The translations under genes and the position numbers were made by a program. A stretch of DNA of 64,000 bases from Gemmiger sp. An87 (lineage in GTDB: Bacteria > Bacillota > Clostridia > Oscillospirales > Ruminococcaceae), in the NCBI RefSeq assembly GCF_002159185.1, contig NZ_NFHD01000002.1, positions 1 to 64,000 of the forward strand. The letters are read 5' to 3'. The notes under the pieces are model-generated. The model worked only from the letters and a program-made list of their open reading frames with translations. It was not told where the DNA came from and ran no database searches. Positions 43,012-52,315 of the stretch are shown here, piece after piece. The first letter of the stretch is position 1; each line of letters begins with the position of its first letter.

Positions 43012-43434
43012 TCAGAAGCTGCCGTCCCATAGCTGGGGCCCCTGGTCAAAGTCCCGCTCCTGGCCGTACTGCCAGCGGGTCAGGGTGTAGCGGCCGGGGC
43101 CCTGGGGTGTGGGCAGGGCGGCGATGGTCAGGGTGCGGCCGCCTTCCCCGGTGAGAGTCGTGGTGACTGCGCCGTCCTCGCCGGTCTGCCCGAGGGCGGC
43201 GGTATCCTGCCCGGCGGCCAGCGCTGCGTCCAGCTGGGCCAGCCACTGCTGCCCCTCATTTTCCAGCGCCGCGTCCTGGGAAAAGCGGTCCAGAGCCTTT
43301 TCGGCCAGCGAAAGGTCCGCCTGGGCGGTGGTGAGGGAAAGCACGGCCAGCACGGCCAGGCAGATCGCAGCCAGCGCAATCAGCAGGGTGAGCGCGCCGG
43401 AGCGGATAGGCGGGACGTTATGGCGTTCCATCAT
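43012..43434 (-). CDS. Minor pilin-like protein 4 of the pilus operon
   Basis: 140 residues with one N-terminal helix (about 13-37), then a soluble Ala/Gln-rich region and a beta-rich end (RTLTIAALPTPQGPGRYTLTRWQYG). It lacks a clear prepilin peptidase site (no G-F-x3-E), so it could be a membrane-anchored accessory protein. Its place between the other pilin-like genes and pilT argues for a role in the pilus. AAAGGAGA precedes the start. Confidence 0.7.
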   Translation of the reverse strand: MMERHNVPPIRSGALTLLIALAAICLAVLAVLSLTTAQADLSLAEKALDRFSQDAALENEGQQWLAQLDAALAAGQDTAALGQTGEDGAVTTTLTGEGGRTLTIAALPTPQGPGRYTLTRWQYGQERDFDQGPQLWDGSF

Positions 43435-43459
43435 GGCGGTAGTCTCCTTTCAGCAGGGG

Positions 43460-43888
43460 TCAGGTCCCGGGCAGATAGCGGTCAAAGGAGCCGGTGAACA
43501 GCGATTGCCCGCCGCTGTCGGAAAGCTGCAGAGTCAGCCGGGCTGTCTGCCCGGCCTGGGCGGGCTGGTGCTCTAAAGTCAGCTCCAGTTCATAGGTGCC
43601 GATGGGGTCCGGGCGGCCTTGGCTGTCCACGGTCAGGGTCAGTGTCTCGCTGTCGGCCGGCGGATCTGCAGCCCCCAGCAGCTGCCAGAACTGTTCCTCA
43701 GAATCGCTGGCATAAAAGCTTTCGCTCACATTCTGGGCGATCTGCTGGGCAGCGGTCAGCTCCTGCGCCTGGGCCGAGCGCAGGCGGGCGGCGGCGAACA
43801 GGCGCACCAGCACAGTGCAGAGCGCCAGCACGAACAGAGTCAGCAACAGTGCCTCAATAAAAAACGCAGTGTTTTTGCGGTGCTTCAT
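43460..43888 (-). CDS. Minor pilin-like protein 3 of the pilus operon
   Basis: 142 residues. The N terminus KHRKNTAFFIEALLLTLFVLAL resembles a class III or type IV prepilin: basic leader, then a helix with Glu near position 5 after cleavage. The residue before cleavage would be Thr or Ala instead of the usual Gly. A beta-rich soluble domain follows (ETLTLTVDSQGRPDPIGTYELELTLEH). Probably a minor pseudopilin. Confidence 0.72.
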   Translation of the reverse strand: MKHRKNTAFFIEALLLTLFVLALCTVLVRLFAAARLRSAQAQELTAAQQIAQNVSESFYASDSEEQFWQLLGAADPPADSETLTLTVDSQGRPDPIGTYELELTLEHQPAQAGQTARLTLQLSDSGGQSLFTGSFDRYLPGT

Positions 43889-43891
43889 GGT

Positions 43892-44353
43892 TTAGTCTCC
43901 CTCCCCGCAGCGCAGGGCCACCCGCGCGGTTCCCTGGTCTGTGGTCAGCTCCAGCAGCTGGCCGGAGCGCTTTGCCTCAAAGCGGGTGCAGGCGCATACC
44001 GGCTGGGCGTTCTCCGGGGCGGTGTCGCTTCCGGTGGCGGTGTATTCCTCCACCAGCTGGCCCTCCCACAGATAGATTCGGGTCTCGTAGCCGGTGGAGG
44101 GCTCCTCCAGCACCAGCATCACGCCCTCGGGGCCGTCCTCCAGCCGCAGGCCGGAGGCGGTGTCGGCGGCGCGCACACTGGTGGTCAGATAGCGCAGGCT
44201 GGCCCGGGCGGCGTTGTTGGCGGTCATGGACCGGGTCACGCTGCCGTAAAGGCCGCTGCCCAGTGCCATCAGGCCCAGCACACAGGCCAGCATCAGGCCG
44301 AACAGGGCCATGGCCAGCAGGGGCGCCAGGCGCCCGGGCTCCTTGTGTTCCAT
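43892..44353 (-). CDS. Minor pilin-like protein 2 of the pilus operon
   Basis: 153 residues. One hydrophobic N-terminal helix (about 10-35, LAPLLAMALFGLMLACVLGL) is followed by SMTANNAARASLRYLTTSVRAAD, an amphipathic segment typical of pseudopilins of the PulJ/ComGF kind. Then comes a beta-rich domain (GVMLVLEEPSTGYETRIYLW). Two Cys (CAC) sit near the end. The operon context supports a minor pilin. Confidence 0.72.
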   Translation of the reverse strand: MEHKEPGRLAPLLAMALFGLMLACVLGLMALGSGLYGSVTRSMTANNAARASLRYLTTSVRAADTASGLRLEDGPEGVMLVLEEPSTGYETRIYLWEGQLVEEYTATGSDTAPENAQPVCACTRFEAKRSGQLLELTTDQGTARVALRCGEGD

Positions 44354-44380
44354 CGCTCAACTCTCCTTCCGCGGGGCTGT

Positions 44381-44710
44381 TCAGGCCCGCTCCAGCACGT
44401 TCACCTGAGGCATCAGGTTGGAGGCAAAGGCCTCATAGGTTACGATAAAACGGTCGTGGTTCACCAGAAGACCGTAGTTTTCTTCCAGATAATCCAGGCT
44501 GGAGGGGTAGCTGCCCTCCACAGCGTAGCATTGTACCGCGGCCTGCAGCACCGCCTGGCGCAGAGCCTGGGCGCTGGCACTGTCCAGATCGCGGCCCACC
44601 TTCCGGGAGCCCAGCGCAAAGGCTGCGATGAGCAGTGCCAGCACGGCCAGCAGCCCGGCGGCCATCGCCAGCCGGGTGCGCAGCGAAAGCACCCGTTTGA
44701 TGTGATACAT
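44381..44710 (-). CDS. Minor pilin-like protein 1 of the pilus operon
   Basis: 109 residues: a basic N terminus, one helix (about 12-36), then QALRQAVLQAAVQCYAVEGSYPSSLDYLEENYGL. The YAVEGSYPSSLDYLEE motif is a common feature of pilins, where a helix is followed by the first loop of the headgroup. The C terminus is short, so this is a small pilin or accessory subunit. It follows pilC by 12 bases. Confidence 0.75.
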   Translation of the reverse strand: MYHIKRVLSLRTRLAMAAGLLAVLALLIAAFALGSRKVGRDLDSASAQALRQAVLQAAVQCYAVEGSYPSSLDYLEENYGLLVNHDRFIVTYEAFASNLMPQVNVLERA

Positions 44711-44722
44711 CCAAACCCCTCC

Positions 44723-45766
44723 TTATCCGATGGAGCCCAGAATGCCGATGAGCGGAAGCATCACGGCCAGCAGCGCCACCCCGACCGCCAGGGTCAGGAA
44801 GGCGGCCAGCAGCGGCTCGATGGAATCGATCAGCCGGTCCAGCGCAACCTGGGCGTCCTGGGTGAACAGTTGGGTCAGCCGGGCCAGCACCGTGTCGGCC
44901 TGGCCGCTGCGGGCGCCGCTGATGAGCATGCGGCCGTACAGCGGCTCAAAGACCTTGTGCTCAAACAGCGCGGTGGAAAGACCCTTGCCCTTCAGCATGT
45001 CCTCATGGCAGGCCTGCAGCTGGGCACGCAGGCCCCGGTGGTCCACCATGTCGCTGGCGGCGGTGAGAGCGGTGTCCGCGTCCACACCGCTGGCCAGAAA
45101 CAGCGAAAGGGCGCTGGCCAGCCGGGCCACCGCCAGTTTGCGGGCGGCGGGGGCGGTGAAGGGAAACTTCTCAAACAGTCGGGCCAGCCGGTGGGAACCG
45201 GCACTGCTGCCGCTGAGCGCAAGACCTGCCACCAGAATAACCGCCAGCAGCAGGGTGATGACCAGAGCCGCCCAGCCCACGATGTAGGCAAAACGGATGT
45301 AGCCGTAGGAGGAGGCGGCCAGACTGCCCGCCAGGCTCTGGTACACGCCGGTGAACACCGGCAGCACCTTGGCCACCAGCACCGCCAGAATCACAGCGGT
45401 AAGCCCCAGCAGTACGCCGGGGTAGAACACTGCGCTTTTCAGCTTTTTCTGCAGCTGGTCCTGGCTGGCGTAATGCCGGGCCAGGCTGCGCAGCACGCTG
45501 TCGGTGCGGCCGCTCACCTCGCCTGCGGCGATCATGCGCACCGCGTAGTCCGGGAACATGCCGCAGGTTTTGGCCGCCTGGGAAAGGCTTTCGCCCAGCA
45601 GCAGCGATTTCTGCATGGAAAGCGCCGCCTGCTGCAGCTGGCCCGCGCCGCTGTCCTCCGCAAGAAGGGCGGCGGCCTCGTCCGGCTGGATGCCGGCCTC
45701 CAGCATCATGGCCATGGATTCACAAAAGGCGCTCACGGCCAGGCTGTTCAGTTCGTTCTTTGCCAT
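44723..45766 (-). CDS. pilC: Type II secretion/type IV pilus inner-membrane platform protein
   Basis: 347 residues, the T2SSF/PilC family. Two repeated cytoplasmic domains (about 8-130 and 205-320) each precede membrane helices. FCESMAMMLEAGI, AAGEVSGRTDSVL, RLASALSLFLASGVD and GARSGQADTVL are the expected repeats. Length is shorter than PilC of Pseudomonas (about 405) but normal for clostridial and ComGB-like versions. It is the membrane anchor for the motor ATPase PilT encoded downstream. Confidence 0.9.
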   Translation of the reverse strand: MAKNELNSLAVSAFCESMAMMLEAGIQPDEAAALLAEDSGAGQLQQAALSMQKSLLLGESLSQAAKTCGMFPDYAVRMIAAGEVSGRTDSVLRSLARHYASQDQLQKKLKSAVFYPGVLLGLTAVILAVLVAKVLPVFTGVYQSLAGSLAASSYGYIRFAYIVGWAALVITLLLAVILVAGLALSGSSAGSHRLARLFEKFPFTAPAARKLAVARLASALSLFLASGVDADTALTAASDMVDHRGLRAQLQACHEDMLKGKGLSTALFEHKVFEPLYGRMLISGARSGQADTVLARLTQLFTQDAQVALDRLIDSIEPLLAAFLTLAVGVALLAVMLPLIGILGSIG

Positions 45767-45781
45767 TGCATTGCCCTCCCT

Positions 45782-46759
45782 TTAATAAGTGCGGAAATCG
45801 GTATAATTGCTGCCGTCGCCGATGTACTTGCTGCCTGCACCGCCGGCGGCGAAGGTGGTGTCCACCCGGTTCCAGACCCCGGGCTTCACCTCGAACTCCA
45901 CGGTGATCCAGCCGGTCTCCTCCAGCCAGATCATGTTCCAGGCGTGATATAGGTCATTCGGAGCCACGTAGCCGGTGATCAGCTTGGTGGGAATGCCCTG
46001 GCTGCGCAGCATGGCAGCGGCCAGCGCTGCGTAGTCCACGCAGATGCCCTTGCCGGTGGCCAGGGTCTCGTCCGGGTCCGGATAGTAGTCAGTGCCGATG
46101 CTCTCGGCCTTGGGGGTGTCGTAGGCGATGCTCTTTACGATGTAATCGTAGATGCGGCCCACCGCGTCCACCTCGTCCGCCGCCCCGGCGGTGAGTTCGC
46201 TGGCCTTGGTCACGCAGGCCGAATCCGGGGAATAGGGGATGTAGATGCTGGGCCGCAGGAAGGGAGCGAACTCGTCCTCCAGCGCGACCGATACGGTCTG
46301 GCGGCTCAGATAAGAATATTTGTCGCCGGAGATGTTCTGGCAGACCGCCAGCTCGTAGTCCCCGCCGCCCAGCTGCAGCGGGATGATGGCGGACGAGCCG
46401 TCCGCGGGCAGCAGATAGGAATACTGGCTGGGTGCGCTGCCGGTGTCACCCTGATAGGTGAGCAGGAACTTGATCTTGCCCGGCTGATCGGTGCGCACCG
46501 CCACATAGCCCTGGGAAAGATGGCTGGTATCCCAGAAAACGCCGTTGTCGGTCTGGGTGGCGGCCTCATCGAAGGCGGCGGTCAGCGGCTCGGGCGGGGT
46601 GAAGTTCCCGGATTCGGCCGTCTGGGGCGAGGATGCGCCGGGCGTGGAAGTCTGGACGATACTCTCGATCTGCTGAGAGGGCTCAGGCGAGCCGCACCCT
46701 GCGCAGAGGGCCAGCGCCAGTGCCGCGGCGGCCAGCTGGCAGCATGTGGGCAGCTTCAA
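45782..46759 (-). CDS. Transglutaminase-like domain lipoprotein
   Basis: 325 residues. A lipoprotein signal ends in LALCAGC. A beta-rich middle domain (about 85-170) is followed by a transglutaminase/protease-like core with the triad Cys in GKGICVDYAALAAAMLRSQG, His in LYHAWNMIWLEE and a following acidic residue (the VEFEVKPG segment or RVDTT). Such extracellular enzymes can hydrolyse or cross-link peptides. It is the first gene of the pilus operon, ahead of pilC by 15 bases, and may modify pilins or cell wall. The TTG at 46759 after AAAAGGAGGGG is the likely start; a TTG at 46780 overlaps that site. Confidence 0.82.
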   Translation of the reverse strand: MKLPTCCQLAAAALALALCAGCGSPEPSQQIESIVQTSTPGASSPQTAESGNFTPPEPLTAAFDEAATQTDNGVFWDTSHLSQGYVAVRTDQPGKIKFLLTYQGDTGSAPSQYSYLLPADGSSAIIPLQLGGGDYELAVCQNISGDKYSYLSRQTVSVALEDEFAPFLRPSIYIPYSPDSACVTKASELTAGAADEVDAVGRIYDYIVKSIAYDTPKAESIGTDYYPDPDETLATGKGICVDYAALAAAMLRSQGIPTKLITGYVAPNDLYHAWNMIWLEETGWITVEFEVKPGVWNRVDTTFAAGGAGSKYIGDGSNYTDFRTY

Positions 46760-46797
46760 GCGGCACCCCTCCTTTTGCAAAAAAATGATTCAATCCT

Positions 46798-46826
46798 ATT
46801 ATAAAAATACAGTCCCGGCTTGTAAA
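46798..46826 (-). promoter_or_regulatory. Sigma-A promoter of the pilus operon
   Basis: On the reverse strand TTTACA (46821-46826) and TATAAT (46798-46803) are spaced by 17 bases. Confidence 0.75.
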
Positions 46827-46921
46827 GAGCGTGGGAGACAGCTCGGGTGGACAATAGTGCAAAAAAGAGAAAAAATCCAGTGCAAATTGGCGAAATTTCA
46901 TAAAAACAGGCCGTTTTTCTG

Positions 46922-46951
46922 TTGACAGCCCCCTATTGTAGTAGGTATAAT
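46922..46951 (+). promoter_or_regulatory. Sigma-A promoter of the ABC exporter pair
   Basis: A consensus TTGACA (46922-46927) and TATAAT (46946-46951) with an 18-base spacer. A hairpin-prone leader (TTGCGCGCGCAA near 47020-47031) lies before the gene. The 335-base gap between the divergent genes holds only these two promoters. Confidence 0.8.
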
Positions 46952-47094
46952 AAAGGCAAGTAAGCCAAAAGCGTAAGCCCGGCAGGCCCGGACTTGCGCT
47001 CTTTTTATCGCCCGCACACTGTTTGCGCGCGCAAGCAATGTGCGGGGCGGCATATGCCGTTTTGGGAAAAGGAACAGGAGGAGTGAAACAAGGT

Positions 47095-48840
47095 ATGTAC
47101 AAACAACTCGCGCGATCCATCCGGGAGTACAAGGCCGTGTCCATCAAGGCGCCGATCTTTGTGTCGCTGGAGGTGCTCATGGAATGCATCATCCCCTTTG
47201 TGATCGCCCAGCTGGTCAATCAGATCAAGGCGGGCTGCAGCTTCGCCACCATTCTGCAGTACGGCGCGGTGCTGCTGGCCATGGCAGCTCTGTCGCTGTT
47301 TTTCGGTGTGCTGGCGGGCAAGTATGCGGCCACCGCATCCTGCGGCTTTGCCCGCAACCTGCGCAAGGATATGTTCTATAAGATTCAGGACTATTCCTTC
47401 CAGAACATCGACAAGTTTTCCACCTCGTCGCTGGTCACCCGTCTGACCACCGATATCACCAACGTGCAGATGGCTTACATGATGATCGTGCGCGCCGCTG
47501 TCCGCTGCCCGCTGATGCTGGTGTTCTCGTTCACCATGGCCTTTGTGATGGGCGGGCGCATGGCGCTGATCTTTTTGCTGGTGGCTCCCATCCTGGGCAT
47601 CGGCCTGTTCTGCGTCATCCGTACCGTAATGCCCCTGTTCAAGCGGGTGTTCAAAAAGTACGACGCGCTGAACAACTCCATTCAGGAGAACGTGCAGGGC
47701 ATGCGGGTGGTCAAGTCCTACGTGCGTGAGGACTACGAGAAAAAGAAGTTCGCTGCCGCCGCCGAGGACGTCTGCCGCGACTTCACCCAGGCGGAAAAGA
47801 TTCTGGCCTTCAACAATCCCCTGATGCAGTTCAGCCTGTATGTGGTCATGATCTTCGTGCTGTTCTTCGGGTCCTACACCATCATCACCACCCGGGGCCT
47901 GGCACTGGACGTGGGCCAGTTCTCGGCCCTGCTGACCTACAGCTTCCAGATTCTGAGCAGCCTGATGATGTTCTCCATGGTATTCGTAATGATCACCATG
48001 GCCAGCGAGTCGGCCCACCGTATTCTGGAGGTCATTCAGGAGGAGAGCACCCTGAAAAGCCCCGAAAACGGCCTCACCGAGGTGGCGGACGGCTCCATCG
48101 ATTTTGACCACGTGAGCTTCAAGTATTCCGAGCATGCCGAGCGCATGGCCCTGACCGACATCAACCTGCACATCAAGAGCGGCGAGACCATCGGCATCAT
48201 CGGCGGCACCGGTTCCTCCAAGTCCTCGCTGATCCAGCTGATCAGCCGTCTGTACGACGCCACCGAGGGTTGCGTGAAGGTGGGCGGCCGCGACGTGCGG
48301 GACTACGACCTGGAGGCGCTGCGCAACCAGGTGGCCGTGGTGCTGCAGAAGAACGTGCTGTTCAGCGGCACCATCAAGGAGAACCTGCGCTGGGGCAACA
48401 AGAACGCCACCGACGCCGAGCTGGAGGAGGCCTGCCGCCTGGCCCAGGCGGATGAGTTCATCCAGCGCTTCCCGGAAAAATACGATACTTACATCGAGCA
48501 GGGCGGCTCCAACGTGTCCGGCGGTCAGAAGCAGCGCCTGTGCATTGCCCGGGCTCTGCTGAAAAAGCCCAAGGTGCTGATTCTGGACGACTCCACCAGC
48601 GCGGTGGATACCAAGACCGACGCGCTGATCCGCAAGGCCTTCCGGGAATTCATCCCCGAGACCACCAAGATCATCATTGCCCAGCGTATCTCCTCGGTGG
48701 AGGACGCGGACCGCATCCTGGTACTGGACGGCGGCGCCATCAGCGCCATCGGCACCCATGAGGAGCTGCTCGAGACCAGCGAGATCTATCGCGAGGTCTA
48801 CACCTCGCAGAACAAGGCAGGAGGGCGGGAGAATGCATAA
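47095..48840 (+). CDS. ABC exporter half-transporter 1 (degenerate ATP site)
   Basis: 581 residues: six membrane helices (about 15-300) and an ATPase domain. Walker A is GGTGSSKSS, signature VSGGQKQR and Walker B VLILDDSTSA. Asp replaces the catalytic Glu after Walker B, as is usual in one subunit of heterodimeric exporters such as BmrC/BmrD or TM287/288. The partner follows with an eight-base overlap. Substrate may be drugs, lipids or peptides. The start at 47095 follows GGAGGAGTGAAACAAGGT, slightly long; GTG 47083 overlaps the site. Confidence 0.9.
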   Translation: MYKQLARSIREYKAVSIKAPIFVSLEVLMECIIPFVIAQLVNQIKAGCSFATILQYGAVLLAMAALSLFFGVLAGKYAATASCGFARNLRKDMFYKIQDYSFQNIDKFSTSSLVTRLTTDITNVQMAYMMIVRAAVRCPLMLVFSFTMAFVMGGRMALIFLLVAPILGIGLFCVIRTVMPLFKRVFKKYDALNNSIQENVQGMRVVKSYVREDYEKKKFAAAAEDVCRDFTQAEKILAFNNPLMQFSLYVVMIFVLFFGSYTIITTRGLALDVGQFSALLTYSFQILSSLMMFSMVFVMITMASESAHRILEVIQEESTLKSPENGLTEVADGSIDFDHVSFKYSEHAERMALTDINLHIKSGETIGIIGGTGSSKSSLIQLISRLYDATEGCVKVGGRDVRDYDLEALRNQVAVVLQKNVLFSGTIKENLRWGNKNATDAELEEACRLAQADEFIQRFPEKYDTYIEQGGSNVSGGQKQRLCIARALLKKPKVLILDDSTSAVDTKTDALIRKAFREFIPETTKIIIAQRISSVEDADRILVLDGGAISAIGTHEELLETSEIYREVYTSQNKAGGRENA

Positions 48841-50731
48841 CAATCCGACCATTACAAAGCAGGGCACCCTGCTGCGCATCTTCAAAACATTGTTTTCCTT
48901 CTACCCGGTCATGATGCCGGTGGTGGTCTGCTGCATTTTGTTCAGCGCCATCATCAGCTCCATCCCCTCGGTATTCATGCAGAAGGTCATTGCCGTGATC
49001 GAGGCCAACTGGCAGAGCGGCGACTGGGCCGCTGCCTCCGGCCAGGTCATGGGTCTGGTGGGCGTTCTGGTGGTGCTGTATGTGCTGGCACTGCTTTCCG
49101 CCTTCACCTACACCCGGATGATGGCCATCATCACCCAGGGCTTTCTGAAAAAGCTGCGTGTCAAGATGTTCAGCGGCATGCAGGATCTGCCCATCCGCTA
49201 CTTCGACACCAACAACCACGGCGATATCATGAGCTACTACACCAACGATATCGATACCCTGCGGCAGCTGGTGTCCCAGAGCTTCCCCCAGATCACCATC
49301 ACCCTGGTCACCATGACCAGCGTTACCTGCATCATGCTGTACTACAGCCTGTGGATGACCCTTGTGGTGGTGGCCGGTGTGGCGGTTATGGCCTGGCTCA
49401 CCAAGAAGGTGGGCGGCAACTCCGCCCGCTTCTTCCTGCGCCAGCAGGAGGCCATCGGCGCCATGGAGGGCTACGTGGAGGAGATGATGAACGGCCAGAA
49501 GGTGGTCAAGGTCTTCTGCCACGAGGAGGAGAGCAAGGCCGACTTCGACAAGCGCAACGACGAGCTGTTCCGCGCTGCCGAAAGCGCCAACAAGTTCGCC
49601 AACATCCTGGGCCCCATCCTGAACAATATGGGCAACGTGATTTACGTGATCGTGGCCGTGGCCGGCGGCTTTCTGCTCATGGCAGGTGTGCCCAACGTGA
49701 GCATTTCCGGTCTGGCGCTGAGCATCAGCATTGTGGTGCCCTTCCTGAACATGACCAAGCAGTTTGCGGGCAGCATCATGCAGGTGTCCCAGCAGATCAA
49801 CGCGGTGGTTATGGGTCTGGCGGGCGCCCAGCGTATCTTCACTCTGCTGGATGAAAAGCCCGAAGAGGACAACGGCTACGTGACCCTGGTGAACGCCAAG
49901 GAAAACGCGGACGGCAGCCTCTCCGAGTGCGTTGAACGCACCAATGTGTGGGCCTGGAAGCACCCCCACAGCGACGGTACCGTCACCTACACCCGGCTGC
50001 GGGGCGATGTGCGCCTGTTCGATGTGGACTTCGGCTACACCCCGAACAAGACCGTGCTGCATGACGTGACCCTGTATGCGGAGGCAGGCCAGAAGGTGGC
50101 CTTCGTGGGCGCCACCGGCGCGGGCAAGACCACCATCACCAACCTGATCAACCGCTTCTACGACATTGCCGACGGCAAGATCCGCTACGACGGCATCAAC
50201 ATCAACAAGATCAAGAAGGCGGACCTGCGCCGCAGCATGGGTATCGTGCTGCAGGACACCAACCTGTTCACCGGCACCGTGATGGACAACATCCGTTACG
50301 GCAACCTGGATGCCACCGACGAGGAGTGCAAGGCCGCCGCTCTGCTGGCAGGTGCGCACGACTTCATCACCCGCCTGCCGGAGGGTTACAACACCATGCT
50401 CACCAGCAACGGCGCGAACCTGTCCCAGGGCCAGCGGCAGCTGCTGGCCATCGCCCGTGCCGCGGTGGCGGACCCCCCGGTTATGATCATGGACGAGGCC
50501 ACCAGCAGCATCGACACCCGCACCGAGGCCATTGTGCAGCGGGGCATGGATGCCTTGATGACCGGCCGCACCGTGTTCGTGATCGCTCACCGGCTTTCCA
50601 CCGTAAAGAACGCCGACGTAATCATGGTGCTGGAGCAGGGCCGCATCATCGAGCGCGGCAACCACGAGCAGCTGATCGCCCAGAAGGGCAAGTACTACCA
50701 GCTGTACACCGGCGCTTTTGAGCTGGAATAA
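48833..50731 (+). CDS. ABC exporter half-transporter 2 (consensus ATP site)
   Basis: 632 residues with six membrane helices and an ATPase domain carrying normal motifs: GATGAGKTT, LSQGQRQLLAIARA, VMIMDEATSSID. Between the membrane part and the ATPase lies an insertion of about 50 residues (around 345-400, including ERTNVWAWKHPHSDGTVTY), seen in many clostridial relatives as I recall. It forms a heterodimer with the overlapping upstream subunit. The start at 48833 lies in GGGAGAATG. Confidence 0.9.
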   Translation: MHNNPTITKQGTLLRIFKTLFSFYPVMMPVVVCCILFSAIISSIPSVFMQKVIAVIEANWQSGDWAAASGQVMGLVGVLVVLYVLALLSAFTYTRMMAIITQGFLKKLRVKMFSGMQDLPIRYFDTNNHGDIMSYYTNDIDTLRQLVSQSFPQITITLVTMTSVTCIMLYYSLWMTLVVVAGVAVMAWLTKKVGGNSARFFLRQQEAIGAMEGYVEEMMNGQKVVKVFCHEEESKADFDKRNDELFRAAESANKFANILGPILNNMGNVIYVIVAVAGGFLLMAGVPNVSISGLALSISIVVPFLNMTKQFAGSIMQVSQQINAVVMGLAGAQRIFTLLDEKPEEDNGYVTLVNAKENADGSLSECVERTNVWAWKHPHSDGTVTYTRLRGDVRLFDVDFGYTPNKTVLHDVTLYAEAGQKVAFVGATGAGKTTITNLINRFYDIADGKIRYDGININKIKKADLRRSMGIVLQDTNLFTGTVMDNIRYGNLDATDEECKAAALLAGAHDFITRLPEGYNTMLTSNGANLSQGQRQLLAIARAAVADPPVMIMDEATSSIDTRTEAIVQRGMDALMTGRTVFVIAHRLSTVKNADVIMVLEQGRIIERGNHEQLIAQKGKYYQLYTGAFELE

Positions 50732-50755
50732 CTGCAGGATTGTGCGCAGTCTGGC

Positions 50756-50791
50756 GGAGCCGCCCCGATTTTTTGGGGCGGCTCCCTTTTT
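50756..50791 (+). terminator. Terminator after the ABC exporter pair
   Basis: GGAGCCGCCCC (50756-50766) pairs with GGGGCGGCTCC (50775-50785), then CTTTTTG. Confidence 0.9.
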
Positions 50792-50804
50792 GTTGCCTGG
50801 TAGC

Positions 50805-50832
50805 TTTTCAAATGTCAGAATCGTGGTATAAT
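50805..50832 (+). promoter_or_regulatory. Promoter of the dipeptidase gene
   Basis: TTTTCA (50805-50810), 16 bases, then TGGTATAAT with the -10 at 50827-50832. Confidence 0.6.
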
Positions 50833-50903
50833 AGCCAGTAAGAAATGACTCACCGCACGGCCGCCCTGCTGGCGGCGCTGCGGAGATAAGGAGATAGAAA
50901 GCA

Positions 50904-52295
50904 ATGATTACAAAGGAACTGCGGGCCGCGGTGGATGCATTCGTGGCCGCCAACGAAGAAAATGTTGTGCGCGATATCAAGCGCCTGGTGGATATCAACA
51001 GCGTGGAGGGCACCCCGGAGCCGGGCAAGCCCTTCGGCGCAGGCCCTGCCGCCGCACTGGATGAGGCGCTGAAGATGGCTGCCGAGATGGGTCTGTCCAC
51101 CAACAACTGCGAGGGCTACATGGGCTGGGCTGAGCTGCCCGGCGAGACCGATAAGCAGATTGCCACCATCACTCACCTGGACGTGGTGCCCCAGGGCAAC
51201 GGCTGGACTGCCGATCCCTTCGACATGCAGGTGCGGGACGGCTGGATCATCGGCCGCGGCGTGGCCGACGACAAGGGTCCCAGCGTGCTGTGCCTGTACG
51301 CCCTGAAATTCCTCAAGGAGCATAACGTGCCCCTGAAGTACGGCGTGCGTGCCCTGCTGGGCGCCAACGAGGAGACCGGCATGGAGGACGTGGAGTACTA
51401 CCTGAAGAACTACCCCGCTCCGGATTTCTGCTTCTCCCCGGACGCTGAGTTCCCGGTGTGCAACGGCGAGAAGGGCGGCTTCAACGGCTACCTGGTCTCC
51501 AAAAAGCTGGAGAACGGCAACATTCTGGAGTTCACCGGCGGCGTGGCCCACAACGTGGTGCCCGACCGTGCTTCCTGCCTGGTGAAGGCTGATTTCGCCG
51601 CCCTGAGCGAGCGGGAGGGCATCACTCTGGAGGAGGAGAACGGCGCGGTGCGCATCCGCGGCTGGGGCAAGGGCGGTCATGCGGCCATGCCTCAGAACAC
51701 CGTGAACGCCATCGGTCTGATCGTGAACTACCTGCTGGACAATCAGCTGGTTACCGCCGAAGAGGCCCAGTTCCTGACCTATCTGCGCAAGCTGCACAGC
51801 AACACCGACGGCAGCGGCGTGGGCATCGCCGCCAGCGATGAGGCTTTCGATCCGCTGACCATCATCGGCGGCATGATCGAGCTGAAGGACGGCCGCCTGT
51901 GGCAGGACGTGGACAGCCGCTTCCCCACCAGCATCACCGGCGAGGAGATCAAGGCCCGGCTGGAGGCTGCCTCCGAGGGCTGCGCCACCGTGGAAGAGGC
52001 CACCTGGCGGGTGCCCTTCTACATCAGCGCCGACGCCGCACCCATCCAGGCGCTGATCGAGACCTACAATGAGGTCACCGGCGAGAACGCCAAGCCCTTC
52101 ACCATGGGCGGCGGCACCTACGCCCGTCACTTCCCCAAGGCAGTGAGCTTCGGTCCCGAGCGGCTGGACACCGTGCTGCCCGAGTTCGGCGGCCCCATGC
52201 ACGGCGCCAACGAGGCGGCCAACATCGCCCAGCTGATGCAGGCGCTCAAGATCTACATCCTGGCCATCCTGAAGCTGGAGACCATCGAGCTGTAA
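50904..52295 (+). CDS. M20 family dipeptidase, PepV-like
   Basis: 463 residues with the M20 metal sites: His and Asp in THLDVVPQG, Asp in GRGVADDKGP, the Glu pair in GANEETGMED, and a late His in GPMHGANE. The dimer-like lid domain follows HAAMPQNTVNA. PepV enzymes cut dipeptides and carnosine-like peptides inside the cell. The length is close to lactobacillar PepV (about 470). It has its own promoter and terminator; ribosome site AAGGAGATAG. Confidence 0.9.
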   Translation: MITKELRAAVDAFVAANEENVVRDIKRLVDINSVEGTPEPGKPFGAGPAAALDEALKMAAEMGLSTNNCEGYMGWAELPGETDKQIATITHLDVVPQGNGWTADPFDMQVRDGWIIGRGVADDKGPSVLCLYALKFLKEHNVPLKYGVRALLGANEETGMEDVEYYLKNYPAPDFCFSPDAEFPVCNGEKGGFNGYLVSKKLENGNILEFTGGVAHNVVPDRASCLVKADFAALSEREGITLEEENGAVRIRGWGKGGHAAMPQNTVNAIGLIVNYLLDNQLVTAEEAQFLTYLRKLHSNTDGSGVGIAASDEAFDPLTIIGGMIELKDGRLWQDVDSRFPTSITGEEIKARLEAASEGCATVEEATWRVPFYISADAAPIQALIETYNEVTGENAKPFTMGGGTYARHFPKAVSFGPERLDTVLPEFGGPMHGANEAANIAQLMQALKIYILAILKLETIEL

Positions 52296-52315
52296 TCCGG
52301 CAAAACAGCCTTGCA

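Noticed and set aside
48190-48240. Walker A GGTGSSKSS with Ser for Gly and a non-Glu Walker B in ABC subunit 1.
   Set aside because: Common in one half of heterodimeric exporters; not novel.
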